Source: Nitrososphaerota archaeon (lineage in GTDB: Archaea > Thermoproteota > Nitrososphaeria > Nitrososphaerales > CADDZS01). From it: a stretch of DNA of 19,351 bases. Every line of letters starts with the position of its first letter. Within the stretch, counting starts at the first letter, position 1. Under the pieces are notes generated by a model. That model was not told the origin of the DNA. It did no database searches and was given only the letters and a program-made list of their open reading frames with translations. Both the position numbers and the translations under genes were made by a program. Where the stretch lies: positions 1 through 19,351 of the forward strand of contig DAHVAI010000172.1 in assembly GCA_027314685.1 (NCBI GenBank). Reading direction: 5' to 3'. Below are positions 7,062 through 14,676 of the stretch, piece after piece.

Positions 7062-7100
7062 GTATATAAGACACTAACACGATTTTCAAGTGTGAGAACA
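7062..7100 (-). promoter_or_regulatory. tatA promoter: dyad site plus TATA box (site 4)
   Basis: Plus-strand GATTTTCA-AGTG-TGAGAACA at 7081-7100. On the minus strand an 11-base gap then leads to TTATATAC (7069-7062), 33 bases before ATG 7029. The core AAGTGT-GAGA-ACACTT (7088-7103) is itself a perfect 6-4-6 palindrome. It shares 17 identical bases with site 1. Confidence 0.6.
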
Positions 7101-7139
7101 CTTACATTCAAGTTTAGCAAGCCGCGTTATTGCGGGACT

Positions 7140-7176
7140 CATTTTTAAACTTGATAATTGACCCATTGAGTAAATA
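7140..7176 (+). promoter_or_regulatory. tatC pseudogene promoter: dyad site plus TATA-like box (site 5)
   Basis: CATTTTTA-AACT-TGATAATT at 7140-7159, then after 11 bases TAAATA at 7171-7176. The site faces the decayed tatC start at 7289. It lies 39 bases from site 4, so the divergent tatA/tatC intergenic region holds two copies back to back. Confidence 0.45.
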
Positions 7177-7288
7177 CTGAATTGACCTTCTGTCACGTTG
7201 CATAAACTTTAGGACTCAAGCGAAATCAAATTTTCTGGGCCCCGCTCTACGTGCAGGATTGATAGCCTTTGCTTAGGTGATCAAACAA

Positions 7289-8137
7289 ATGATTGAGCAG
7301 GCAAAAAAAACTCGAGAAAGACGAGCATACAATAGTTGAGGGAAACAGGATGTCAACCTTGGAGCGCTTAGCCTAGCTCTCAAACCGCCCAAAGAAATGG
7401 ATTTATGCATTAATGATTGCATTTGCCGTAGTATCTTCGATCCCAAACCCACTTCATCCTTTGGGAGGTCCTAGTGCACTATTGGATACAAATTTCCCCT
7501 GATTGATGCCCTAAAACATGCTGAGACGGGAACGACCAGATGATCTCAGTACTTATCAATCAGTTTGACCACGATTTCAGTCTGTGTAAATCTCTCTCGT
7601 CATCTGGTTCATGCGACATTTCCCATAATATTTGGAAAGATGTACGGGTTTGTCGCGCTGTGATTATACCTGAGGGAGAAAGGAGCTTTTCAGAAGTACG
7701 TCCTTCCATTTGCAATCTTGTTTTTCGTGAGAACGGCATTCGGACTACTCGTTGTATTCTCAAAAGTGATCAGGATCATTTGATTTTCTACAACGCATTC
7801 CAAGTTACGAGCATGGTCTCGCTAAGCGATTTTGTAAGTATGCTCATCCTGATTCCTATGGTGACTAGTTTGGGTTTTGCCTTCCCGGTTTTCATTCTTC
7901 CCTCGGTCGAACTAAAGATACTGAACTCAAAACAGTTCGGAAGCGTGCGCAAATGTGTCTACATCTTGGTTGCCCTTGCCGTTGGATTAGTAAATCCAGA
8001 CCCAATTTTCACAAGTAGCATTTTCAATTATCATAGCAATTTACGCTCTGTACGAAGCGACGATGTATATCACGAAGAGGATTGAGCGAAATCGCGCAAA
8101 AATTCAGAAAGCAGGCACAATCTGGAACTCTAACTGA
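7289..8137 (+). pseudogene. tatC: Degraded tatC (Sec-independent translocase subunit TatC)
   Basis: ATG 7289 is preceded by GGTGATC (7277-7283), an excellent ribosome binding site. TatC content then continues across several frames. MSTLERLA (7350), a TAG (7374-7376), then NRPKKWIYALMIAFAVVSSI is the first helix; TGAs follow at 7500-7502 and 7541-7543. FGKMYGFVAL (7640), TGA 7661-7663, then LYLREKGAFQKYVLPFAILFF matches the conserved TatC region; TGA 7781-7783. A shift gives SLSDFVSMLILIPMVTSLGFAFPVF and VNPDP, and a last shift near 8026 gives IIAIYALYEATMYITKRIER. In all, five in-frame stops and about four frameshifts, one probably in the A8 run at 7303-7310. Order and family length are otherwise preserved, so this is decay in place. 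Confidence 0.92.
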
Positions 8138-8421
8138 AATAAAAAGAAAACAGGTTGATGCCAGTCATTAAGCGAGTCTTTGGGAATTTCAACTGTTGTA
8201 CGCTGCGTAGTCCACGATTGCTCTCGTTAAGCTCTGTATCGGAAGGGGGCAAACAAGTTCAGTAGAAAAGTAGGGCTGGAAGATAGATGAGATCAGGGCA
8301 CGATTATAAAATTTGAGAATGATATCCGCTCTGGTGGTAACTACCACACAAATGGTTGTATGTTTTTGGAAAAAACAGTCCTTCCCACGAAGTGATAGGC
8401 GTATGGACATGAGTCGCGTGT
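8138..8421. promoter_or_regulatory. Intergenic region with a TATA box and a 6-2-6 dyad
   Basis: No gene is supported. GATTATAAAATTTG around 8302-8315 is a strong TATA-like box with no good gene after it. GTGGTA-AC-TACCAC at 8334-8347 is a perfect inverted repeat near the transcription start that box would predict. The reading on the minus strand (8189-8449) looks like chance. Confidence 0.35.
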
Positions 8422-8456
8422 GATTATCAGTCGTGAGAATCGTCTCCATTCCTTAA
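8422..8456 (+). promoter_or_regulatory. Radical SAM gene promoter: dyad site (site 6)
   Basis: GATTATCA-GTCG-TGAGAATC at 8422-8441. A weak TATA-like TTAACTA follows at 8453 after an 11-base gap. It resembles site 7 at 10401-10420 along its whole length (GATT.TCA...GTGA.AATCGTCT), so the radical SAM gene is bracketed by two copies. Confidence 0.5.
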
Positions 8457-8545
8457 CTACGGCGCTAGCCAACTCTATTCAGTTAAAGGCATCTGGACAG
8501 TCGAGTCCGTCCGCGCCAGTATTCAATCGAGGAAGAAAAGCAACA

Positions 8546-10399
8546 ATGGGCTTCAAAGATATCTTTAGAACTGATCTTATCCTGATACACCCACCTTCGG
8601 TTTACGATTTTCGAAAGTCGACAATTCTTGCGGGGCCGCTGGCAGACGCTGTTCCGTCTACAGATGAGTTCGAAATGTACCCAGCTGGCCTCACGAGCAT
8701 TGCCTCGTACCTCGCAAAGAATCAGTACAATGTGAGGATCGTGAACCTTGCGTACAGGATGCTCAAGAGCAAATCGTACGACGCAAAGGAACGGCTTTCT
8801 AAATTACATGCAACTGTCTTCGGGATCGATCTGCACTGGTTGCCACACGCGCATGGTGCGCTGACAATTGCCGAGATCATAAGGGAGCTACATCCTGACA
8901 GCTACGTACTTTTCGGCGGCTTATCATCCAGCTACTATCACGACGAATTGATAGCAAAACCAACGATCGACTTCATAATTCGCGGCGATTCGACTGAAGA
9001 ACCCGTTAGGCAGTTGCTGGCTGCGCTTAGAAAAGGTGAATCGTTTGAATCTGTGGAGAACCTGACTTGGAGGAGACCGAATGGAGATGTGGTTGTGAAT
9101 CCACTTACATTCATTCCCGACAATCTGGATTACGTCGATGTTCCTGATTACGCATACTCAATCGTGGAAGTATTCAAGTACAGGAGTCTAAGAGATCTCA
9201 TACCATATCTAAGATGGCTCCAGCACCCGACCACAATGATCTTGAATTCCAGAGGATGTTCGCTTAATTGCTCGACCTGTGGCGGGTCAAGATCTGCATA
9301 CGAGCAGATTTGTAACCGATGCTGGCCAGCATTCAGGTCGCCGGAAAAACTCGTACAAGATGCGAAGACTATCGTCTCCTTCACGCGTAGTCCAATCTTC
9401 GTTGTCCATGACATGCGAGTGGGAGGACTGCCAAGGGCTGAAAAGTTCTTTCGACTCCTTAAAGAGGCAAGAGTAAGAAACGAATTCGTGTTCGAGCTGT
9501 TCTACCCAGCGGGCGTGGATTACTTCAAGATGGTGCATGATAGTGTTTCAAAGTACAGCATGCAGCTGACTATCGAAACTCCCTTGGAGGAGCTGCGCAA
9601 AGCAGGGAAACTGAAGTTTCCGGTCTCAAACCAAAGGGTAGAAACAACTATCGATAACGCCCTAAACAATGGTGCCAACAAGCTTGATATGTTCTTCATG
9701 GTAGGCATACCTCACCAGACTTAAGATGATGCAATGGCCACAGTAGCCTATTGCGAGGGATTGATGAAGAGATTCGACGGAGATAATAGGTTAGAATTCT
9801 TCATTTCTCCGATGGGACCTTTTCTTGATCCGGGATGCGCTGCCTTTGATGATCCCGAGTACGGCTACAAGCATCTTTACACGACTTTGGAAGAGCACAA
9901 GAACGCACTGCTAGAGCCGACCTGGGAGACCATTCTCTCTTACGAGACAGATGGTATGAATCGCTCTCAGATATTGAAAGCTAGCTACGATGCGGCCGCT
10001 GGTTTGAATTCGGTGAAATTGAAGTACGGCCTGATAGACGAGAAGACCTATAATGATGTAACCATGCATATGCAAGCTGCCCAGCAAGCAATTGCGGCCA
10101 TGTCTCACGCGTTTTCCCTTCCAGAACCATTGCGCCGGAAGGAAATTGATAGGATTCGCGAAGAAGTTCAGAAAGCGAACACGGATTCTCTCTTCAGCAA
10201 AAATGAATTGGAATGGCGTGGCGCGAACGGGCTAAAACTCAGTTCTGGATTGGTCGGGATCCTCGCCTCTGGACTAGCTCAGGAAGTTGTCCGGAGTTTT
10301 CACAGAATGAGAGGAATATATGATACTTCAATTTACAAGGGTGGACGCCTGGCGGGCTGCGACTTGCCGAGCGCAAGCTTGCCAAAGGTCCACAACTAG
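8546..10399 (+). pseudogene. B12-binding radical SAM protein interrupted by one TAA
   Basis: One reading frame of ~617 codons is broken only by TAA at 9722-9724 (GIPHQT, stop, DDAMATVAYCEGL); both sides are in the same phase and read as normal protein. Residues ~9-150 form a cobalamin-binding Rossmann-like domain starting LILIHPPSVYDF, although its DLHWLP departs from the usual D-x-H-x-x-G. The radical SAM cluster is C238-x3-C242-x2-C245 (RGCSLNCSTC), with a further CNRC at 256-259. The reaction is unknown; the family resembles the archaeal Ta0216-type B12/SAM group. ATG 8546 is chosen over the upstream GTG 8420 because GAGGAA lies ahead of it and the conserved start follows at once. A sense codon such as TAT or TAC is likely ancestral. 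A TAA cannot be explained by pyrrolysine or selenocysteine. Confidence 0.85.
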
Positions 10400-10400
10400 G

Positions 10401-10420
10401 GATTCTCACACGTGATAATC
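10401..10420. promoter_or_regulatory. Dyad site without TATA box (site 7)
   Basis: GATTCTCA-CACG-TGATAATC at 10401-10420 starts two bases after the radical SAM stop. No TATA-like box is seen at the expected distance on either strand. This fits with rearrangement of the region that produced the chimeric gene downstream. Confidence 0.5.
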
Positions 10421-10467
10421 GTCTGACTTCATTGCCCGCGGGTCGATCGTGCTCTCAAGAGTCTACT

Positions 10468-11319
10468 TTGCCTCAGAAGTTGACGTTCAAGCGCGTGCTG
10501 GTTGCACTAGACGGCTCTGAGGTGTCACTGAGAGCTGTTGATCACGTAGCGCGAATAGCCAAGGACGAGAATGCTTTGCTCCTGGCCTTGCACGTGGTTG
10601 CTAGCCCACAGTTTGAAGTCTCGCTGCCAGAGTATTACGAGAATGCTCGCCTGGGCACAGCTTACACAATTTCATTCATCAACGCTGTTAGATCTAACAA
10701 TTACTTGGAAGCATTCTCAAACAAACTCATGACACTCGTCTTGTATGTCAGCATCATCCCCTTCGGGCGTGCGGTTGCAGGGACTGGACTGCAGTTTGGG
10801 ACTCTGTACACCAGCCAAGCGCCAACGCCATTCTTCAATCTACTGTTGGGACTTCGTGTACCTGTCTCGGTCCTGGCAAAGGATTCTCTTCCATTCATTA
10901 TCGGGTCTCTGATTGTTCTCGTTGCCAGTCATCCGATACAGATTTACAGATCACCTCACGAGCGCCGGGAGATGTTGAGCGCGTTCACTTCGGGTCTGCT
11001 GGAAATTGCGGCAAAGTCATTCGAGTTTTTCACAAACGTACTGAGCTATGTCAGGTTGGGTGTGTTACTAATCACCACTTACGTTCTCGGAAGTCTAGTT
11101 GCTGGTGTTCTTTCTTTCGGAATTTTGGGAGGACTGCTTGCTGCATTTCTTAATATTCTTGTGATTGCCATGGAAGGACTGATAGTCTACATACAAGATA
11201 TGAGGCTGCATCTCTACGAGTGGCTGTCCAAATTCTACATAGGGACTGGAATCCCATTCAGACCGATGAAATCCGGCGGAGAGTTTTGCAGTTTATCATT
11301 TGAAAACACACCGTTCTAA
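10468..11319 (+). CDS. Chimera: universal stress protein N-terminus fused to ATP synthase subunit I C-terminus
   Basis: From TTG 10468 (TTG 10432 or 10480 are alternatives; no ribosome binding site) the first ~60 residues are a UspA-like start: FKRVLVALDGSEVSLRAVDHVARIAKD, a beta strand LLALHVV and PEYYENAR. The rest of a Usp domain (~80 residues, including the Gly-rich nucleotide loop) is missing. The frame then continues as the membrane half of A/V-type ATP synthase subunit I (a subunit): several helices, EFFTNVLSYVRLGVLL, and IAMEGLIVYIQDMRLHLYEWLSKFY with the Arg of the proton channel region, ending GTGIPFRPM. The ~400-residue cytosolic half is absent. A deletion joining two neighbouring genes in frame near 10650 is the simplest explanation. 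Function is doubtful; likely a fusion pseudogene. Confidence 0.8.
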   Translation: MPQKLTFKRVLVALDGSEVSLRAVDHVARIAKDENALLLALHVVASPQFEVSLPEYYENARLGTAYTISFINAVRSNNYLEAFSNKLMTLVLYVSIIPFGRAVAGTGLQFGTLYTSQAPTPFFNLLLGLRVPVSVLAKDSLPFIIGSLIVLVASHPIQIYRSPHERREMLSAFTSGLLEIAAKSFEFFTNVLSYVRLGVLLITTYVLGSLVAGVLSFGILGGLLAAFLNILVIAMEGLIVYIQDMRLHLYEWLSKFYIGTGIPFRPMKSGGEFCSLSFENTPF

Positions 11320-11380
11320 ACTCCTTTCCTATTAGTTCAAGTAGGAAAAGTTATTTTGCTAGTCTAGCTTACCTTCTCGT

Positions 11381-11758
11381 ATGGCAAGCCAGAAGGCAGA
11401 CGATCCTTTGGAACTCTTGTCCCTTTTTGCATCGGGTACTCTATCTATAAACGTGGACGGGCATCCACTTCTCAAGGTTGACGCCGAATCGAAATCGGTG
11501 GACGTTGATGGGCCACGGGTTAAGGAATGCGGAATACCATTGTCAAAGATCATCCAACTTGAAGCCGGGCGGAAGGGTATCATAGGCTTGCTCAGCGGCT
11601 CGCGTGCCACGGCAAGCAGATTATCAAAGAAAGGCTGGAGATTGACGCTATATGATAACGGAAGCGAGCTGGTTAGGATAGGTAAAGGAACATCGAGATT
11701 AACGGGTCACATGAGTATGAAACCCACTAGAGTGAGAAAGATTCTAAAATCGCTCTGA
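11381..11758 (+). CDS. Conserved archaeal hypothetical protein
   Basis: 125 residues, soluble. The N-terminal half (~18-50) is beta-rich and acidic (SINVDGHPLLKVDAESKSVDVDG). The C-terminal half has GLLSGSRATASRLSKKGWRL, TLYDNGSELVRIGKG and a basic tail RVRKILKSL. I recognise the pattern as widely conserved in Thaumarchaeota-type genomes but know no function. A lipid- or membrane-surface role has no direct support. ATG 11381 with a TATA-like GTTATTTT near 11350 suggests a leaderless or very short leader. No dyad site is present upstream. It stands alone between the chimera and the adenosyltransferase gene. Confidence 0.8.
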   Translation: MASQKADDPLELLSLFASGTLSINVDGHPLLKVDAESKSVDVDGPRVKECGIPLSKIIQLEAGRKGIIGLLSGSRATASRLSKKGWRLTLYDNGSELVRIGKGTSRLTGHMSMKPTRVRKILKSL

Positions 11759-12089
11759 ACACCGAAGATTTTTTCTCGACCTTCCAAGTTTTTCGTCGAA
11801 CCCGCGGAATCGACACCGGGTCCATTGTATCATCTTGAATTTTTTAAAGCGTATTGAATAGGGTCGTCGCACTTTCTCGTTTCTGAGCTCGAACCCACAA
11901 ACTTTTCCCAGCAATTTCGCCATGTGATAAAATTTAGATACTCGCTCATTATGAATCGTCGCCGAAGCGCAACAAGTTTCCCGAGAGTCGAGAAAAGACG
12001 AGCAAACATAAGTCGTTACAAGAAGAAATTCATCACAGATTTCGTTTGGGTTTCCAACTTAAGCAATGTAAAAATCAAACTGATCTTAA
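11759..12089. other. Intergenic region, no supported gene
   Basis: T-rich GATTTTTTCTC just after the preceding stop could end transcription. A TATA-like TTTTTTAAAG is at 11840-11849. A small basic reading from ATG 11951 overlaps the adenosyltransferase start by 26 bases and lacks a ribosome binding site, so it is not called. Confidence 0.4.
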
Positions 12090-12761
12090 TTGAAGATATA
12101 CACAAAGACAGGTGACAAAGGAGAGACCGGCCTTTACGGTGGTAAGCGTGTCAGGAAGGATAGTCTACGAGTGGTTGCATACGGCGATGTGGATGAAACC
12201 AATGCTGCCATAGGAATTGCAAGATCCTACATCCAAGAGGGTTCCTCAGGATCGAGGGAAGTCCTTGCATTCATTGATGCCGCACTAGAATCTGTACAAA
12301 ACAAACTTTTTGCCGTTGGCGCCGTGTTGGCTGGATCGGAGGATCCTAATTTTGCTGTAAAGGATTCCGACATTGATTACTTGGAAAGATGCATTGATCA
12401 CATTGATGAGTTGGTGCAACCAATCAAGGCGTTCATCCTGCCTTTTGGAACCGATCTGAGCGCGAGACTGCACCTTGCAAGGACGGTGGCGAGAAGGGCT
12501 GAGAGAAACATAGTTGCATTATCTGCTACGGAGCAAGTGAATCCAAACGTGCTAGCTTATGCGAACCGATTATCCGATTTCCTCTTCACACTAGCTAGAT
12601 TTGCAAACAAGGCACAGAGCGTCCCAGATACTGTGTGGAAGAAGGACTACCAGCCAAATATTATTCTCTCTGGGCAAACGAAGCTGGAACAAAGGCAGGA
12701 GAGTAATTTGCAGGATAAGCCCGCTGTCCAGCAAAAGACTAACGGCAACGGAAAGAGCTAA
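12090..12761 (+). CDS. Cob(I)alamin adenosyltransferase, PduO type
   Basis: 223 residues. It transfers the adenosyl group of ATP to Co(I) corrinoid to make adenosylcobalamin. The N-terminal ATP-binding signature KIYTKTGDKGETGLYGG (residues 2-18) and GDVDETNAAIG (32-42) are intact. The second signature, LHLARTVARRAER (127-139), carries the Arg and Glu residues of the active site, and VNPNVLAYANRLSDFLFTLAR follows. The last ~35 residues are a polar, Gln/Asn-rich tail beyond the usual end. The start is TTG 12090, immediately before the conserved KIYTKTGD; no ribosome binding site, and a TATA-like CTTAAG near 12058-12064 fits near-leaderless transcription. It overlaps the convergent amidohydrolase stop by 4 bases. 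It could supply cofactor for B12-dependent enzymes such as the broken radical SAM gene, but the two are not adjacent. Confidence 0.93.
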   Translation: MKIYTKTGDKGETGLYGGKRVRKDSLRVVAYGDVDETNAAIGIARSYIQEGSSGSREVLAFIDAALESVQNKLFAVGAVLAGSEDPNFAVKDSDIDYLERCIDHIDELVQPIKAFILPFGTDLSARLHLARTVARRAERNIVALSATEQVNPNVLAYANRLSDFLFTLARFANKAQSVPDTVWKKDYQPNIILSGQTKLEQRQESNLQDKPAVQQKTNGNGKS

Positions 12762-14161
12762 TTCTGGATTGTAGGCTTCACATACTCTCCATTCCCGGGA
12801 GAGCCAACCACATTGTCATAATCACGCGTTATTGCTTTGCCGCGCAAGAAGACGATTTCTTGAGAACCTTTCACCTTGATTCCGTTCCAAGGGGTCCATC
12901 CACACTTGCTGTAGACCTTATCCTCTCTTATCGTGTACTCCTTCTTCATGTCAACTAGAACGAGGTCTGCGTCTGAGCCGACCTCTACTGCTCCTTTCTT
13001 GGGGTAGATTTGTGCTCGTTTTGCTGGATTTTCGCTCGCCAGTTTCACAAATGTGTCAAGTGTCAGCTTGTCGTCGTTGATCGCGCTCAAAAATAGTCTA
13101 AGATAATCTTGTAGCACCGGCGTGCCCTTTGGGGAAGCGAAGAAATCCTTCCGGCCGTTCTCGAGTTCTTGTTTTGTGTGTGGCGCATGGTCAGTGCCTA
13201 TGATGTCAACCGTACCATTTTCGAGAAACCCATAGATTGAATCCTGATCCTCTCCTTTGTGATACAGTCCATGGCTGAACGGGCCGAGACGTTTGTTGTC
13301 TTCGCGAGAGAGGAAGAACGCCCATGGATTGATCTCGGTGGTGAAGTTGTAACCTGCGGTTTTCAGCGTATTTGCGAGCTCTAGTTGTGGTCTCCAGCAG
13401 ACGTGTGCTATTTGCAACTTGGCCCCACAAGAATTTGCAATCAGAATGAGCATTGCTGTTGAAGTTGTAAGCGCCAAGCTTTCCCTATACGAGTAGCAGT
13501 CAAGATACGCATCGACGTCGTGTCTGTTTTCCTTACCTGCGATCTGGGCCTCGCCTTCTCTCCAAATCTCGGGTTCAAGAGGATGAACTACACAAGGAAG
13601 GTTCGTCTTTGCAATCTCCTGAAGCGTCAACAGTATCTTTCCGTAATCGATGATCGCAGTTTCAGGCAAGTATGGGTATACGGGTTTGTCTCCTTTTGGG
13701 AGTATCATGAAGAACTTGAAACCTGCAGCTCCAAGATTCGCAATCTTTGGGATTTCTTCAACCCTTGTGGGGAGAGCATATGAGTTAAAATCGACGAGCG
13801 TCTTCTGCTTGCAATCGTTGATCTTCGCTTCGTAAATGTCTGCCGTGTTGGGAGCAGGATTCAGGTTTGGCATGTCAATTATCGTGGTCACGCCGCCAGC
13901 CGCGGCAGCCATTGTAGCCGTTTTGAAATCCTCTTTGTGCGTAAATCCAGGATCTCTGGTGTGGACATGCAGATCTACTAGTCCTGGAATCAGATACTTT
14001 CCAGACGCATCGAGATTTCGAGAAAATTTCTCATGCGCTTTCTTCGAGATTTCGACGATCTTTTCATCTCTTATCCCAACGGATAGATTCTGAAAGGAAT
14101 CTCGGTGCCAAACCCAAGCGCCCTTTATCGAAAATTCCGAACCTAGATCTGTAGAGTCCAA
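12758..14161 (-). CDS. Dihydroorotase-like cyclic amidohydrolase
   Basis: 467 residues of the amidohydrolase superfamily. All metal ligands are present: H65 and H67 (DLHVHTRDPGFTHKEDF), the carboxylated Lys K149 (GFKFF), H193 (VVHPLEP), H253 (QIAHV) and D324 (GTDHAPH). The substrate-binding Arg of HTRDPG and the Asn of DMPN also match dihydroorotase, which makes dihydroorotate from carbamoyl aspartate in pyrimidine synthesis. Unusual: the typical TPHH stretch is replaced by NPWA at 278-281, and the third His sits in HPLEPE rather than H-x-E-D/N. An allantoinase- or hydantoinase-like function therefore cannot be excluded. The start is TTG 14161 with no Shine-Dalgarno. It diverges from the hypothetical at 14262, so the two share a 100-base promoter region. 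Confidence 0.82.
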   Translation of the reverse strand: MDSTDLGSEFSIKGAWVWHRDSFQNLSVGIRDEKIVEISKKAHEKFSRNLDASGKYLIPGLVDLHVHTRDPGFTHKEDFKTATMAAAAGGVTTIIDMPNLNPAPNTADIYEAKINDCKQKTLVDFNSYALPTRVEEIPKIANLGAAGFKFFMILPKGDKPVYPYLPETAIIDYGKILLTLQEIAKTNLPCVVHPLEPEIWREGEAQIAGKENRHDVDAYLDCYSYRESLALTTSTAMLILIANSCGAKLQIAHVCWRPQLELANTLKTAGYNFTTEINPWAFFLSREDNKRLGPFSHGLYHKGEDQDSIYGFLENGTVDIIGTDHAPHTKQELENGRKDFFASPKGTPVLQDYLRLFLSAINDDKLTLDTFVKLASENPAKRAQIYPKKGAVEVGSDADLVLVDMKKEYTIREDKVYSKCGWTPWNGIKVKGSQEIVFLRGKAITRDYDNVVGSPGNGEYVKPTIQN

Positions 14162-14193
14162 GCACGTTCAAATGATAACTCGCGGACGCCACA

Positions 14194-14230
14194 TTTAGAG
14201 TTTCTCGGCAAAAACGCAAGGCGCTTATAC
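14194..14230. promoter_or_regulatory. Divergent promoter region
   Basis: On the minus strand CTAAAT at 14199-14194 lies ~33-38 bases before the amidohydrolase TTG. On the plus strand CTTATAC at 14224-14230 lies ~32 bases before GTG 14262. Both fit short leaders. No dyad site is present. Confidence 0.4.
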
Positions 14231-14261
14231 TACGGTTGGCTCGTATCCTACATCTCCACGG

Positions 14262-14633
14262 GTGACTCTTGCAATACCTGCTGAATCTGTCACGACTAGA
14301 TTGGCCAAATATCTAGAGCCAAAGCTTGCAGGGAGTTCGCTCCAGATCATTCACGACGGAGGTAATCAAATGACAGTGTTCGCTGGCGAAGACATTTCTC
14401 TCAAAGTGGAGGAGAATGGAAGGAAAAGCCTCGAATTTAGCTTGTTTTCGCCCAAGTTGAATAGAATAGTAACATTCGAGGAGATAAATGACGCAGTGTT
14501 CCTGGACGTGCGGCTTAACGATGAACTCAAAGCTGAGAACCACGAGGCGGAAGAGGCCGATATTTCGTTGGCCATTGATCTAGTGGAGGTATGGGCACGC
14601 GAAAACGGGTATTCCTTTACTCACAAGGCGTGA
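14262..14633 (+). CDS. Conserved hypothetical protein
   Basis: 123 residues, acidic, no membrane segment. The order is an N-terminal helix (AESVTTRLAKYLEPKL), a beta-sheet region (LQIIHDGG, MTVFAGEDISLKVEE, LEFSLFSP), then an acidic loop ELKAENHEAEEADIS and a C-terminal helix AIDLVEVWARENGYSF. No known motif. The start is GTG 14262, with TATA at 14224-14230 upstream. It is followed after 43 bases by the RNase Z-like gene in the same direction. The codon pattern and regular secondary structure argue for a real protein. Function unknown. Confidence 0.75.
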   Translation: MTLAIPAESVTTRLAKYLEPKLAGSSLQIIHDGGNQMTVFAGEDISLKVEENGRKSLEFSLFSPKLNRIVTFEEINDAVFLDVRLNDELKAENHEAEEADISLAIDLVEVWARENGYSFTHKA

Positions 14634-14676
14634 AAGAATCAACTTTTTACACGCCGCTTTTGTTTATGTTTTCACG

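Noticed and set aside
7540..8085. Open frame of 181 codons taken as a separate gene
   Set aside because: Only its middle part is protein-like, and that part is TatC; the ends are out-of-frame tatC sequence.
8189..8449. Minus-strand 86-residue frame
   Set aside because: No family content, and it runs through the dyad promoter of the radical SAM gene.
9722..9724. Stop-codon recoding (pyrrolysine or selenocysteine) in the radical SAM gene
   Set aside because: The codon is TAA, which is not used for either residue.
11924..12115. Basic 63-residue frame upstream of the adenosyltransferase
   Set aside because: It overlaps the start of a certain gene and lacks a ribosome binding site. A short near-match to 7312-7333 (TCGAGAAA...GACGAGCA) is too weak to call a repeat.
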